A DNA stretch of 64,000 nucleotides from CAWDAQ01 sp963800325. GTDB lineage: Bacteria; Actinomycetota; Actinomycetes; Actinomycetales; Dermatophilaceae. Positions 7,831 through 17,592 of the stretch are shown one piece after another. Location: positions 1 through 64,000 of the forward strand of contig CAWDAQ010000008.1 of the NCBI GenBank assembly GCA_963800325.1. Direction: 5' to 3'. A model generated the notes under the pieces. That model was not told the origin of the DNA, did not search any database, and saw only the letters and a list, made by a program, of their open reading frames with translations. The stretch's first letter is position 1. Every line of letters starts with the position of its first letter. A program made the position numbers and the translations under genes.

Positions 7831-9731
7831 CAGGCGGCCCTCACCCTGAAGTCAAAGCTGATGGCAGTACCCGCCGGGTAGCTGATGATGGCATGCACCA
7901 CCTCGCCCACCGCGATGATGACGCCCTCCCCAGAGGGTCGCCCACCCTCCCAGCCCTCGATGGCGACCCCGCCCTCGGAACGCATCGTCCCACCATCGAT
8001 GGCGAGAGAAAGTGAACCAACTTGGAGCAGCGAGGGTCTCTCTGCCCCCGGCACCGCCAAGGTCACCCTGCTTCGCTGCTGGCCTCGTGACTGGTCGCCT
8101 GCGTTCCGGGGGACAGGCTCGACTGCGAGCACCTCGACCTTCGGCTGGGAGGAGCCTCGCGGGCGCCTACCGCCGGACCTGCCTACCTCCGAGGCGGCAG
8201 CTGTGCCGGTCAACCCTCCGGCGAGACCGGACAAGGCCGACGACAGCGCGCCGGTCGAGAGACCGGAGGCTTCGGGGGCCACCTCTGCCGGGGCCAGAAA
8301 GCCCCGGACTCCCTCGCGAATGCGATGAAGGGTGACGTTGACGATGGAACGGGTCCGCTTGTCGAGTGCCTCGACGTGCGACCAGGAGTCGTGCGCCGGA
8401 GGCTCCGCATCTCCGAAGACCTTGTCGAGTTGGCGGACCGGCTTGAAGACGCCCACCCACTTGACCGACTCCATCGTGTTGCCCGGGTGGGGCTCGTACG
8501 TGACGACGAGCTCAGCCTGATGACGCATCAGGGCCACGGAGTCCGCCACCCCACGGAACGGATCGGATGTGACCTCGCCGAGCACGCGAGTCAGGGCCAA
8601 GTGGCCCGTGGTGGACCCGTACCGCGTCATTGGAACCACGTGTATGCCGTGACCCCGAGGATCGACTCCGGCTTGGACATCCCGGACGGCGCGCAAGCAG
8701 GTCCTGAGGGACGCGAGCAACGGGGAGTCGTCCATCCCGGGCAGGGGGACCGTCGCCCCCGCGTTGTAGACGGCGGCGGTCATCTTCCACGAAGGGTCTT
8801 GCTCGGGGTCGAGCTTCGGCCAGAGGTTCCACACGACCGATCGAGCTAGGGTCGCTGCCAGCGTGCCAAAGTCAAGGGCCTCCGCGACGTCGTCGTCATC
8901 GAGCTCTGTCGAGGGCCAAGGGTCCGAGTTCTCGACGGCCTCGGCCTCGTCCGCGAATCCTCCGTCTCGCGGGTGGAAGTCGAGGATGAGGATGGACGTG
9001 CCCGTCTCGTCGCGATCGAAGTGCCGTTCGAAGACGGCTTCGCCGAGAGCTCGGGCGTCCTCACCCGAGACCGGGTCGAAAGCGAGGGCTGAGGGGTGTT
9101 CGTCGTCGCCGGGATGGGCCCCCCACCACTGCCGTCCGGTGTATCGCTGGCCCTCGAAGTCGAAGGTCTCTCCCATCGAGGAGGCGACGAAGCGCTCCAC
9201 CAGCTCTCCGTCCGTGGTGCGCGACCGTGACCAGACGACGATGGTTCCGCACTTGCTCGCCATGTAGCTCGCTGTCTTGCCGAAGCCGTAGGACCCCCCG
9301 CCGGCCGGATCGTCGGGCGGCGCACCGACGGTGAGGATGAAGTCCGAGTAGTCGTTCGCTTCGCCGGGAGTGCGTGGCGTGCCGTTGCGCGTCGCTCCGC
9401 CGAGTCCTTTGGTTCCCCGGTCCACGACCTCGAGGGCGTTGAGCTGCGGCGCGCTCAGTGCCCTGTCGAGGTCCGACCCGGGGACGCGTCGCCCGAAGAC
9501 GTTCCACGTCAACACGTCCCTGGCCCGCTCATCGAGGTCACGCAGCCGGAGTTCGAAGCCGGGCTCGACGTCGGACAGGCGCGCGTCCCACGAGTTCTGG
9601 GCCGTCTCGCGAACAAGGAGGTCCACGAAGTTCACCTCCGGTCTGCCCAGCACCTTCGTCTCGCCAGCGCTGTGCATGTCCCCGGGTCCAAACGGCTTGG
9701 GGAACCAGGCCATGTCGTAGAGACCGATCAC
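7830..9731 (-). CDS. GHKL (MORC/MutL-like) ATPase, operon A
   Basis: 633 residues. The N-terminal half carries a Bergerat ATP-binding fold: N-box RETAQNSWDA (about 41-50, Glu42 and Asn46), G1 box VVDRGTKGLGG (about 102-112) and G2/lid GGGSYGFGKTAS (about 144-155). The C-terminal half has an S5-like continuation and a beta-rich end. GHKL ATPases of this type are known in MORC/MutL-linked restriction-modification loci, where ATP-driven dimer closure on DNA is proposed. The start overlaps the DUF4420 stop as ATGA; an in-frame ATG six codons later (MAWFPKPFGPG) is possible. Its G1 and spacing differ strongly from the operon B ATPase, so the two are not recent duplicates. Confidence 0.88.
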   Translation of the reverse strand: MIGLYDMAWFPKPFGPGDMHSAGETKVLGRPEVNFVDLLVRETAQNSWDARLSDVEPGFELRLRDLDERARDVLTWNVFGRRVPGSDLDRALSAPQLNALEVVDRGTKGLGGATRNGTPRTPGEANDYSDFILTVGAPPDDPAGGGSYGFGKTASYMASKCGTIVVWSRSRTTDGELVERFVASSMGETFDFEGQRYTGRQWWGAHPGDDEHPSALAFDPVSGEDARALGEAVFERHFDRDETGTSILILDFHPRDGGFADEAEAVENSDPWPSTELDDDDVAEALDFGTLAATLARSVVWNLWPKLDPEQDPSWKMTAAVYNAGATVPLPGMDDSPLLASLRTCLRAVRDVQAGVDPRGHGIHVVPMTRYGSTTGHLALTRVLGEVTSDPFRGVADSVALMRHQAELVVTYEPHPGNTMESVKWVGVFKPVRQLDKVFGDAEPPAHDSWSHVEALDKRTRSIVNVTLHRIREGVRGFLAPAEVAPEASGLSTGALSSALSGLAGGLTGTAAASEVGRSGGRRPRGSSQPKVEVLAVEPVPRNAGDQSRGQQRSRVTLAVPGAERPSLLQVGSLSLAIDGGTMRSEGGVAIEGWEGGRPSGEGVIIAVGEVVHAIISYPAGTAISFDFRVRAA

Positions 9732-10711
9732 GTCGACATCATCCGATCGAGGTGTGCGTTCATCTCGGCGTCAGTCATCTGGCCGGGAGCAGACAGGAGG
9801 TCCAAGGTGTACTTGATGCGCTTCAGCGGCGCTCGGCGGCCTTCCGGGATGTCCGACGTGCGCAGCCCCGGGAAGTCCCCGTCGACCTGCCACGCGAGCA
9901 GGGGTTCGTTGACGACGAACGTGCTGACGTCCTCGGAGACGCCCAGCTGGAACCCGAGGAGCCCCAGCTTCTCGACGATCACGGACCTGAGGCATCCCAG
10001 GCTCACGAGCTCGTCAACCATCTCCTCGATGTTCCGCCCGTTGGGGGCGTTCTCGACTCTGAGCCGAATCAGGCACAGCGGTGAACCGGTCAGCTGGTCC
10101 AGCTGGTTCAAGCTCGAGATCTCGACGTCGCGGCCTTCGCGCTTCGTCGCCTTGACCTCGACGTCGCCGTGCGGGGTCTCGAAGTCGTGGACGTTCCCGT
10201 CCGGGCCTCTCCAGGAGTCCACCGCGTAGACCGGGTTGCGTTCCGCGAGGAGCCCCAGGACGCTGAGTTCGCCGAAGAGCCCGCGGAGCGCTTCCTCGCT
10301 CAGGCTCCCTGCCGGCTTCAGGAGGCGCCGCCAGTCGTTGAGCGCGTCCAAGAGTGCGGCAGCGCACAGCTCCTGGCGGTCCTGGACCCGCTCGACAACA
10401 CTGTCCGCGAGCCGGTAGAACACCGTCGCCAGAGCGTCGACACTGCACACCAGGTCGAGATGGCGCTCACCCGAAGACGGGTGTCTCCACTCGGTGAGCT
10501 CCACGGCAGCACCCCGGATCGGGGTGAACGCGTAATCGTCCGTGACGGGGGCAAGGATGTGCCGATGTCCCCGACGATCCGCTGAAAACAGAAGCTGATC
10601 TCCGGAGGCGTCCGTGGCTGCCACCCTTCTCACCAGACCGTTCTCGCTGTCAGCACCCCAGACAGAGGCGAGGATGATGCCGAATTCGGTGAAAGCGTCG
10701 GCCACGCTCAC
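9728..10711 (-). CDS. DUF4420 PD-(D/E)XK nuclease, operon A
   Basis: 327 residues. A PD-(D/E)XK restriction fold is readable: Glu148 in GLFGEL, Asp176 in GPDGNVHDFE, and Glu185/Lys187 in DVEVKAT, followed by EISSLNQL. This matches the DUF4420 family (PD-(D/E)XK motif protein). It is expected to cut DNA with divalent metal. It overlaps the Z1 gene by four bases upstream and the GHKL ATPase by four bases downstream. The operon B copy at 17585-18580 has the same motif spacing (Glu147, Asp177, Glu186/Lys188) but low identity elsewhere. Confidence 0.88.
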   Translation of the reverse strand: MSVADAFTEFGIILASVWGADSENGLVRRVAATDASGDQLLFSADRRGHRHILAPVTDDYAFTPIRGAAVELTEWRHPSSGERHLDLVCSVDALATVFYRLADSVVERVQDRQELCAAALLDALNDWRRLLKPAGSLSEEALRGLFGELSVLGLLAERNPVYAVDSWRGPDGNVHDFETPHGDVEVKATKREGRDVEISSLNQLDQLTGSPLCLIRLRVENAPNGRNIEEMVDELVSLGCLRSVIVEKLGLLGFQLGVSEDVSTFVVNEPLLAWQVDGDFPGLRTSDIPEGRRAPLKRIKYTLDLLSAPGQMTDAEMNAHLDRMMST

Positions 10712-13326
10712 TCCTCCTCTTCCAGATCGTCCTGCTCGTCCTCGTCACCCTCGGCGACGTCGGGTACGTCCCATCTCCTGCGGACGGAAACGAAGGTTCC
10801 CTCATCGCCCGTCTCGTCATTTACGGACGGGAAAAATATGGAGAACCCGAGGACATGCTCGTCTCCCGGCATGTCCATGCGACGCGGCGGCGCGTCGGCG
10901 GGGGGACGCGTTGCCTTCGAATGGGCGCTGATGGGATAGATGACCACCAGGCCTTGGCCGGCCGCGTGCGCTCTCCGGATCCTGCGCCGCTGGGCGTCAT
11001 TCGACGACGGTTCTCCGTCAATCGTGTTGGGGTCAATGTCTGCGATTCGATCGTTCGGTGACGCGATTGCCTTGAAGTCGAGGCGGTCCTTCGTGCTGTG
11101 CACCAGCGGTGCGCGGTTGAGGCACTTCAGTTCGCGGCCCGCGATGTGCAGCGTGCCGAGGGTCGTGGTGCCATCCGGCGCTTGGTCTCGTGAGTTGCCT
11201 GCCAGCAGGACGTTCCACACGGGGCCCTTCGCGTTGGCGGTTACCCACTGACGTAGGTTCCTCCGGTTCTCGGGGTCGGCCAGCCAACGCTGGTCGTCGT
11301 GGACTTGGAAGCACTTGAGGAATCTCTCAACGCGACTTCCTTCAACGTCACGGGCGATCCACCGCCCCTGCGCGTGGAGTTCCTCGAGATGTGCCTCCGC
11401 TAGCAGTTGGTTTAGCGTACGGACGTTGTCCTCGGTGTCGCTCGAGGAGAGAATGAACGTCTGGCTCGACGTCTCGCTGAGGCCCAACTGGACGACCTCG
11501 GCCGACCACATCTTGTTCGCCGCCGTAACCTCGAGTCGCCCGGGGTGCGCCCGAACCCGAAGACCAACCTGCGCCGGAGTGAACTCGCTCCCTTGGACCG
11601 ACTCGATCTCAGCCCGGAGGTCCTGTTCGACCCGGGCTAGGAAGGCGTAGTCCTCGTCAAGACCTTCCGCAACCCACACTCGGGGGAGGTCCTCGTAGCC
11701 GGGGCGGTAACCGAACCAGCGTCCCATCTGGAGGAGGGTGTCGTAGGTGTTCGACGTCCGAGTGAAGTACGAGACCACCAGACCTTCGAGCGTGAGACCT
11801 CGTGAGAGCGTCCCCCCGCCCACGGCGATCACCGTCCGCGGCCCGTCCCCGTCATAGTTCAGCCGATCCTCCGAGGTGCCGTTGTCCATGATGACGTCGA
11901 CCGAATCGAGCACTTCCTCGAGGTGTTGTGCCACCTCCTCCCAAGCGGGGAGCGAAACGGTCGCCTCGTCGGCGACCCTGGTGGCCTCCTCGGACCACGA
12001 GCCCTCGAAGGCATCGAGGCGGCCGAGCCGGACCTCGTCGAGTGCCTCGGCTCTCAGCCTCTCGAGGCGGTCACGCATCGCCGAGTGAGGTGCCGTGTAG
12101 TGGGTCGTGTGAACGAGCATCGACGAATGGCCGCTCTGATCGCGCGCTCGTCGGATGGCGGTGGCCACGACGAACCAGCGGAAGGCCGCGAGAAGGGTGT
12201 CCGGAGGGGCGGGATCGAAAGCCTCACGCGCCTCGCGCCCGCTCGGCGGTCGAAGGGCGGTCGACTCGGAGTCCGGGATCGTTCGCACCATGTCGAGCCC
12301 GTCGACGCCGTTGCCCTGCTCGTCCACGGTCTCTGAGATCCCGAACACGCGCTCTGCTCCGAAGTAGCCGTCGCCGGGAGGAATGGTCGTGATGAAGTCC
12401 GAGGGGAACAGGTCGCCTGCCTCGTCGGGGTCGATGAGGACGTTGGCGAACGGGGTGGCGGTGTAGGCGAGGTAGGTTCCCGTCTCGACGAGGTGCCAAA
12501 GGTCACGGACCCGCCTGTTGATGGCCGAGACGCTGTCCCTCTGGGTCAATGAGTTCGGCGTTGCCTGATCTGCTTCGTCGTCGACGATGAGAACCGGAAG
12601 CTTCCGCCTGGCCTGTTGCGACACCCGGCCCAGCGTTCCCACGAGCCGATCGAGTCTGTGGACGTTCTTCTTCACCACCGCCACGACGACGGTCATGCGG
12701 CTCAGAACCTGTTCCGGGCCGTTGATCTCCTCGAAGTCTCGGCCGACGTGGGTGACGGAGTACCAGACGTCGCCATCGAAGAGCTGGGTGTCGAGTCTTG
12801 CCTGGGTCTGGTCCCGAAGGTTGTCGTGCATGCCCGCCAGTACGATGACGAGTTTGTAACCAGCGTCAGCGGCCTTGGCGGCCACGCCGGCAAAACTGCG
12901 GGTCTTACCCGACTGGACATTCCCCATGACGAGTCCCTTGCGGCGACTGCCGGGTGTCTTCGGGTCCGCGATGAGCTTGACGATTTCGGTCGTCTCGGAG
13001 TCCAGTTCCGCGAGCGCAGGCGATCCGGCAGCCTCCAACTGGGAAAGGTAGTGGTCCCAAGCAGGTTCGTCCGGGGGCCTGATGTACCAAGCTGCCGCAG
13101 GGTCGTCGTAGGTCTCTGGGTCAGTCACCGCCCGGCCATCAACCACGTTGGCCCGCATCTCGCGGCGGATCTCGTTGTACGCACGACCCGCGAGTTCGGG
13201 ATCGATGCCCATACGTTGAACCCGTCGGCGGGCTTCCTCCGCAGAGACCCTCTGCCCCGAAATCACTTGGAGCATGAACCTCTTGCAGTCCTGAAGCGCT
13301 TCGTCTTCCGGTGACCCAGCCGTCAT
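10708..13326 (-). CDS. Z1-domain superfamily-2 helicase-like ATPase, operon A
   Basis: 872 residues. Walker A GNVQSGKT (135-142), Walker B DDEAD (249-253), motif III-like YTATPFAN (288-295) and the second-lobe motifs GGGTLSRGLTLEGL (503-516) and QMGRWFGYRPGY (533-544) define a Z1 protein. Z1 is a superfamily-2 ATPase family found with restriction nucleases and GHKL ATPases; translocation or remodelling on DNA is the expected role. The C-terminus is very acidic. It is the first of five overlapping genes of operon A; the Vsr gene ends about 140 bases upstream on the same strand and may share its transcript. Confidence 0.92.
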   Translation of the reverse strand: MTAGSPEDEALQDCKRFMLQVISGQRVSAEEARRRVQRMGIDPELAGRAYNEIRREMRANVVDGRAVTDPETYDDPAAAWYIRPPDEPAWDHYLSQLEAAGSPALAELDSETTEIVKLIADPKTPGSRRKGLVMGNVQSGKTRSFAGVAAKAADAGYKLVIVLAGMHDNLRDQTQARLDTQLFDGDVWYSVTHVGRDFEEINGPEQVLSRMTVVVAVVKKNVHRLDRLVGTLGRVSQQARRKLPVLIVDDEADQATPNSLTQRDSVSAINRRVRDLWHLVETGTYLAYTATPFANVLIDPDEAGDLFPSDFITTIPPGDGYFGAERVFGISETVDEQGNGVDGLDMVRTIPDSESTALRPPSGREAREAFDPAPPDTLLAAFRWFVVATAIRRARDQSGHSSMLVHTTHYTAPHSAMRDRLERLRAEALDEVRLGRLDAFEGSWSEEATRVADEATVSLPAWEEVAQHLEEVLDSVDVIMDNGTSEDRLNYDGDGPRTVIAVGGGTLSRGLTLEGLVVSYFTRTSNTYDTLLQMGRWFGYRPGYEDLPRVWVAEGLDEDYAFLARVEQDLRAEIESVQGSEFTPAQVGLRVRAHPGRLEVTAANKMWSAEVVQLGLSETSSQTFILSSSDTEDNVRTLNQLLAEAHLEELHAQGRWIARDVEGSRVERFLKCFQVHDDQRWLADPENRRNLRQWVTANAKGPVWNVLLAGNSRDQAPDGTTTLGTLHIAGRELKCLNRAPLVHSTKDRLDFKAIASPNDRIADIDPNTIDGEPSSNDAQRRRIRRAHAAGQGLVVIYPISAHSKATRPPADAPPRRMDMPGDEHVLGFSIFFPSVNDETGDEGTFVSVRRRWDVPDVAEGDEDEQDDLEEEE

Positions 13327-13466
13327 TCCAGCACCATAACCGCGTCACCGATTCTCGACCCGCGGCGTGCGCGGCGCGCCGCGCTGACCCGGACAAACCA
13401 GTGAGTGGTCGCCGCCGTCCGCACGAGCTCGGAGACGTCGGAGCTTTGCCGGGTGATCGGCCTACA

Positions 13467-13931
13467 TCAAGTGCCCCGCACCAACACCTGGACGCGGTCC
13501 GCCATGCCCCCGGGACTCTCGTGTTCCCAGAGCCGCAGCACGCGCCACCCCAAGTCGTTGAGCTTCTCGTCGGTGTCCGAGTCGCGCGACCGGTTGACGG
13601 CGAACTTCCACTCCCACCACTGCGTGTTGCTCTTCGGGACCACGCAGTGCTGGGGACAAGCGTGCCAGAAGCACCCGTCGACGAAGACGGCGAGACGGGC
13701 TCTGGTGAAGGCGATGTCGACGCGCCGGCGGGGGAGACCCGGGACCCGGTACTGCACCCTGTACCTCAGTCCGCGACGGTGGAGTTCGCGGCGGAGGGCC
13801 ATCTCCGGCCTGGTCGCCTCCCGCGCCTGGGCCGAGAAACGGGCACTCAGGCTCTCGTCCGGCCGGACACGTTGCGGTTCCCCGGGCCCGCGTGGTCTCG
13901 CCTCCCGGGCTTGGTCGGTGCCGTGCTCCAC
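13467..13931 (-). CDS. vsr: Vsr-like very short patch repair endonuclease
   Basis: 154 residues. The Vsr core is intact: TRPEMALRRELHRRG, then VDIAF with the catalytic Asp, DGCFWHACPQHC with the metal/active-site His and zinc-type Cys/His residues, and WEWKF with later NRSRD. Vsr nucleases nick at T:G mismatches produced by deamination of 5-methylcytosine, and they often accompany C5 methyltransferases. The GTG start lies 43 bases from the divergent methyltransferase start. Here it may repair methylation-induced mismatches, or act as an extra nickase of the restriction system, since MORC-linked loci often include one. It ends upstream of operon A on the same strand. Confidence 0.9.
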   Translation of the reverse strand: MEHGTDQAREARPRGPGEPQRVRPDESLSARFSAQAREATRPEMALRRELHRRGLRYRVQYRVPGLPRRRVDIAFTRARLAVFVDGCFWHACPQHCVVPKSNTQWWEWKFAVNRSRDSDTDEKLNDLGWRVLRLWEHESPGGMADRVQVLVRGT

Positions 13932-13974
13932 ACTGTTACCCTGGCATCTCCCAACGAGCCCTCAGGAGCAGCAG
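13932..13974. promoter_or_regulatory. Divergent vsr/methyltransferase intergenic region
   Basis: Only 43 bases separate the two divergent starts, so both promoters must lie here or inside the opposing genes. On the plus strand TACCCT at 13937-13942 is a plausible -10 box, and AGGAG at 13964-13968 is a clear ribosome site for GTG 13975. No convincing -35 at 17 bases was found. Confidence 0.35.
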
Positions 13975-15468
13975 GTGGCCCCCATACCCGTCGTGGACCT
14001 CTTTGCCGGGCCCGGAGGGCTCAATGAGGGCTTCTGCAGTCTGGAGGGCGCCGACGGTGACCCGGTCTTCGAGACGGCTGCTTCCTTTGAGATGGACGGG
14101 ACTGCGTGCGAGACACTTCGACTCCGTTCTTCCGTGCGCACGCTCCGCGGCTCGGGGAAGGGGACTCTGCAGTACAGGGGGTTCCTGGCAGGCGATATCT
14201 CGTTCGCTGACTTCGCCGGCCATCCCGACGTGAGGCCGGCCGTGGCCCGGGCAAACGAGGAGGTGCACCACGTCGAGCTTGGACCGACAACCCGCGAGGC
14301 GGCCCAGGAGGTGATTCGGCGGGCCCTGGCATCGGCTGACGGAGCTGACGGTCCGTGGGTCCTGATCGGAGGCCCACCGTGTCAGGCCTACTCACTCGTC
14401 GGCCGGTCCCGGCGCAGGAACGACGCAACTTTCGAGGAGGACGTCAAGCACTTCCTTTACCGCGAGTACCTGCACATCATCGATAGGCACCAGCCTCCCG
14501 TCTTCGTCATGGAGAACGTCAAGGGTCTCCTGTCGCACACCCACTCCGGTGAGCGCCTGTTCACCCGGATCCTCGAGGACCTCTCCCAGGCGGGACCCGG
14601 ATACGACATCCGTTCCTTCGTGGTCAACGACGACTCGAACGACCTCCTCCCGATTGGGCTCGCGCCCTCCGACTACGTGATTCGCGCCGAGAACTTCGGT
14701 GTGCCGCAGCGACGGCATCGCGTGATCCTTCTTGGTGTGCGTTCGGACCACGCGTCCACGGCATCGAAGACCCTCGCGGCGCGCGAGGCGCCGACCGTGA
14801 GGCAGGTCATCGGGCACCTTCCACGTATCCGCTCACTCATCAGTCCCCGACGGTCGGACGAGGAGTCGTCGTGGCGCTCACTGCGCGACGAGGCCGTAGG
14901 CCTTGCCGGCCTGTCCGCTCCCTTGGCGACCCCTGCGACCAGCGGGTGGACGAGAGGGGGCCCGGGCATCGCCGGGCCCACGAACCCTCTTGAGGCGTGG
15001 CTCACCAAAGGGGGATCTGCCGGAATCGTCCAACACGAGGCCAGAGCCCACATGCCCTCGGACCTGCAGCGCTACGCCTTCCTGGCCGCGAGCTCCCAGC
15101 GGGACCCTCACAAGTTCGTCAAGGTCGGACAGCTTCCCGAGTCGCTACTCCCGGACCATGCCAATGCCCGAAGGCCGGACGCCCCGTTTGCGGACAGGTT
15201 CCGCGTGCAGGTCTGGGACAGGGCGAGTACCACGGTGACGTCCCACATCGCCAAGGACGGCCACTACTACATCCACCCTGACCCCGCCCAGATGCGCAGT
15301 CTGACGGTCCGCGAGGCGGCGCGCCTGCAGACATTTCCGGACGATTACTTCTTCTGCGGCAACAGAACGCAGCAGTACCACCAGGTGGGCAACGCCGTGC
15401 CCCCCTTCTTGGCGCGCCAGTTGGCCGAGGTGGTTGCGGCGCAGCTCCGAACAACCGTGCGGGCGTGA
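13975..15468 (+). CDS. DNA cytosine-5 methyltransferase
   Basis: 497 residues. C5-methyltransferase motifs: I DLFAGPGGLNEGF (8-20), IV GGPPCQAYS with catalytic Cys136, VI ENVKG (180-184), VIII VPQRRHRV, a target-recognition region (about residues 280-400), and X VGNAVPP near the end. It transfers a methyl group from S-adenosylmethionine to C5 of cytosine in a target I cannot read from sequence. GTG 13975 was chosen for AGGAG at seven bases and because motif I then starts at residue 8; the frame is open for 190 codons further upstream but that overlaps vsr. It is the only methyltransferase among both restriction operons and probably protects the host from both. Confidence 0.95.
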   Translation: MAPIPVVDLFAGPGGLNEGFCSLEGADGDPVFETAASFEMDGTACETLRLRSSVRTLRGSGKGTLQYRGFLAGDISFADFAGHPDVRPAVARANEEVHHVELGPTTREAAQEVIRRALASADGADGPWVLIGGPPCQAYSLVGRSRRRNDATFEEDVKHFLYREYLHIIDRHQPPVFVMENVKGLLSHTHSGERLFTRILEDLSQAGPGYDIRSFVVNDDSNDLLPIGLAPSDYVIRAENFGVPQRRHRVILLGVRSDHASTASKTLAAREAPTVRQVIGHLPRIRSLISPRRSDEESSWRSLRDEAVGLAGLSAPLATPATSGWTRGGPGIAGPTNPLEAWLTKGGSAGIVQHEARAHMPSDLQRYAFLAASSQRDPHKFVKVGQLPESLLPDHANARRPDAPFADRFRVQVWDRASTTVTSHIAKDGHYYIHPDPAQMRSLTVREAARLQTFPDDYFFCGNRTQQYHQVGNAVPPFLARQLAEVVAAQLRTTVRA

Positions 15469-15537
15469 GTCGCCTGGGCAGTTCGACCGGCCAAGCGCCA
15501 CGGGACCCGACGGCCATGCGGAGGGACCGTAGCCGCG

Positions 15538-17592
15538 TCAGGACGCTGACTCGGCAGAGGGCCTGAATCCGAGGCGGCTCGCCTCATCAATGATCTTGGC
15601 GCCCTGAACGGCCTGCTTGCGCGAGTTCGATCTGCCCGAGTCGGCATTCCTTCCGAGGCTGAAGGCAAGGCCCCGCTGCCAAGGCTGGAGGCTGCCCGTC
15701 TGCTTGGCCCACTGGCTGAGCTCGAACCACGTCTCGGCGGCAACCGCGGACACAGTCGCCATGGCAGCCTGCTCCTCCTCGGTGAGGACCTCGGCGACGC
15801 TCGACGACGTCGTGGTCGCCGTGCGCGTGGAGCCCGTGACCAAGGTGGCGGCGAGTTCAGGGGACGGCCTCCACTCCAGGGCCTGGATGACCTTCCAGCA
15901 CTCCTCCTTCTTCGCCCACTCGCTGACGTTGCGGGCGCCCGCGGACTCGACCAGGGCACGGTGCACTTGCACGGCGAGTTCTTCGACCGCCGAAGCCAGC
16001 GGATCCGGGAGCCCCTGGGTACGCCAGATCGCCGCGAGGTCGACACGCTGCCCGGTGACGTGCAGCAGCTTGGCGAGGGTGTAGGTGACGGTCTGGGCCC
16101 GGTAGCCGCCCAGTTCGAGCCGGCCGATGAGCCTCTCCGCCGATCGGAAGAGAATCGCCTTGGCCACCAGGGTCTCGAAGTACGCCTCATCGGGCGTGAA
16201 CCTCCCACGGCGTTCCAGTCGGAGCATGAACTCCCGGAAGTTCTTCTCCGCGCCCAGAGAGACGACGCACGGCATCTGGTCCCACGTGTTCTCGAACTTC
16301 GCCACGTCGGTCTTGGTGAACTTCTGGCTGGAGGGGTGCGACTTCTTGAAGTCGCGCTGCTTTGCCGGGGTCGTTACGCGGCCGTGGGCATCTGCGTACT
16401 GCCCGCGGGCTCTCTCGTAGTACCAGCGGGTCCTCGCCGGGCCGCCGCCGACCCCCGGCGCCCAGATCTTGCGTGAGAGCTTCTCGAGCTCGACGTGGAA
16501 CGGATGGTTCGCCGTGAAGTCGGCCATGTTCACTCGGTTCTGGCTGTTCGCGAACCTGCTGATGAGGGGCACCAGCTCCTTGAGCTGCTCCGGGTCGACG
16601 ACGGAGAGCTTTCCCTGCACCGCCACGTTCGAAAGGTCTGCCTTCGTCTTCACCTTCGCCGAGTGCAATGAGGCGGTGGTCTGTCCGCCGTTGACGATCT
16701 GCAGGTCGTGGATCCTCACGATCGCACGGCCGAGCCCCGGGACGTCGACGACGTCCACGCCCGAGGCGGTCATCGAGATGCCGTTGTTGTAGGCCAGGAA
16801 GCGGCCCGCCTCGTCTCTGATCGTGTCCTGGATTCCCCGGTTGACCTTGCCTCGTGACTGGAGGAACGAGCGGACGTTGAGCTCGAGCAGTCTCGGTCCG
16901 TGGATCTCGTAGACGTTCGCGAGGAACTCTCCCGGGATGGTCATCAGGTAGGCCTCGTAGACGCCCTTCTCGCCGTGCGGACCCAAGCAGGGGATGGGTT
17001 CGCCCCAGACGTCCACGACGTCCACGTTGATGGGCTCCTGACCTCGGCCGCTCGAGTCGAGCTTGTAGAGCCTCTCCAGGTCCCAGACGCCGTGGCGCAC
17101 GGTGCGGCCGCCGAAACCTGCCGCCTCGGGGACCACCGCGCCGAGTTGGGCGTTGGTGAGCACGGTCAGCCGCAGCTCGCCGATGTTGGTCCACACCTCG
17201 TGGATCCGCTGCGCCATGTCCCACGCTGCAGAGGTCTCCTCCAGACGCTGCCAGAGCCCGTCCTGGGCCTGCTCGACGAAACTCAGCGCCCGCCTGAAGT
17301 GTCCATCCAGTTCCGCTTGGCTCAGGCTCTCGACGCCCGGCGCGGAGCGGTAGTCGACGACGAAGACGTGCAGCGTCGTCTCGTCCTCGCTGACCTCGAA
17401 TCCCGAGGCCCGGGACCCCTGGGCCTCGTGGACGGCCACGCGCGCGTCGTCGACCTCCCCGGCGCCGGTGAGCATCTCGAAGGTGTGGTCGAGAAACGCC
17501 GAGGAGAGAAGGGCCTCGTTTCCCTCCGCCGACGCGGCGAGGATGATCGCCTGTTGGAGGCTCTCGTTGAAGGACGCGAGGCTGTCAGTCAT
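15538..17592 (-). CDS. AIPR (abortive-infection phage resistance) protein, operon B
   Basis: 684 residues. Typical AIPR signatures: NVRSFLQ (239-245), AYNNGI (267-272) and LQIVNGGQTT (297-306). AIPR proteins occur in abortive-infection and restriction loci; their biochemical activity is unsettled. The gene is the last of operon B and overlaps the DUF4420 gene by eight bases. It converges with the methyltransferase gene 69 bases away. Operon A lacks this gene and has two unrelated genes in the same distal position, so the two operons share a core but differ in their last components. Confidence 0.9.
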   Translation of the reverse strand: MTDSLASFNESLQQAIILAASAEGNEALLSSAFLDHTFEMLTGAGEVDDARVAVHEAQGSRASGFEVSEDETTLHVFVVDYRSAPGVESLSQAELDGHFRRALSFVEQAQDGLWQRLEETSAAWDMAQRIHEVWTNIGELRLTVLTNAQLGAVVPEAAGFGGRTVRHGVWDLERLYKLDSSGRGQEPINVDVVDVWGEPIPCLGPHGEKGVYEAYLMTIPGEFLANVYEIHGPRLLELNVRSFLQSRGKVNRGIQDTIRDEAGRFLAYNNGISMTASGVDVVDVPGLGRAIVRIHDLQIVNGGQTTASLHSAKVKTKADLSNVAVQGKLSVVDPEQLKELVPLISRFANSQNRVNMADFTANHPFHVELEKLSRKIWAPGVGGGPARTRWYYERARGQYADAHGRVTTPAKQRDFKKSHPSSQKFTKTDVAKFENTWDQMPCVVSLGAEKNFREFMLRLERRGRFTPDEAYFETLVAKAILFRSAERLIGRLELGGYRAQTVTYTLAKLLHVTGQRVDLAAIWRTQGLPDPLASAVEELAVQVHRALVESAGARNVSEWAKKEECWKVIQALEWRPSPELAATLVTGSTRTATTTSSSVAEVLTEEEQAAMATVSAVAAETWFELSQWAKQTGSLQPWQRGLAFSLGRNADSGRSNSRKQAVQGAKIIDEASRLGFRPSAESAS

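Noticed and set aside
13405..13974. Methyltransferase frame extended upstream to 13405
   Set aside because: The first 190 codons are antisense to the clear vsr gene and Arg/Ser-rich. Motif I starts at residue 8 from GTG 13975, which has a good ribosome site.
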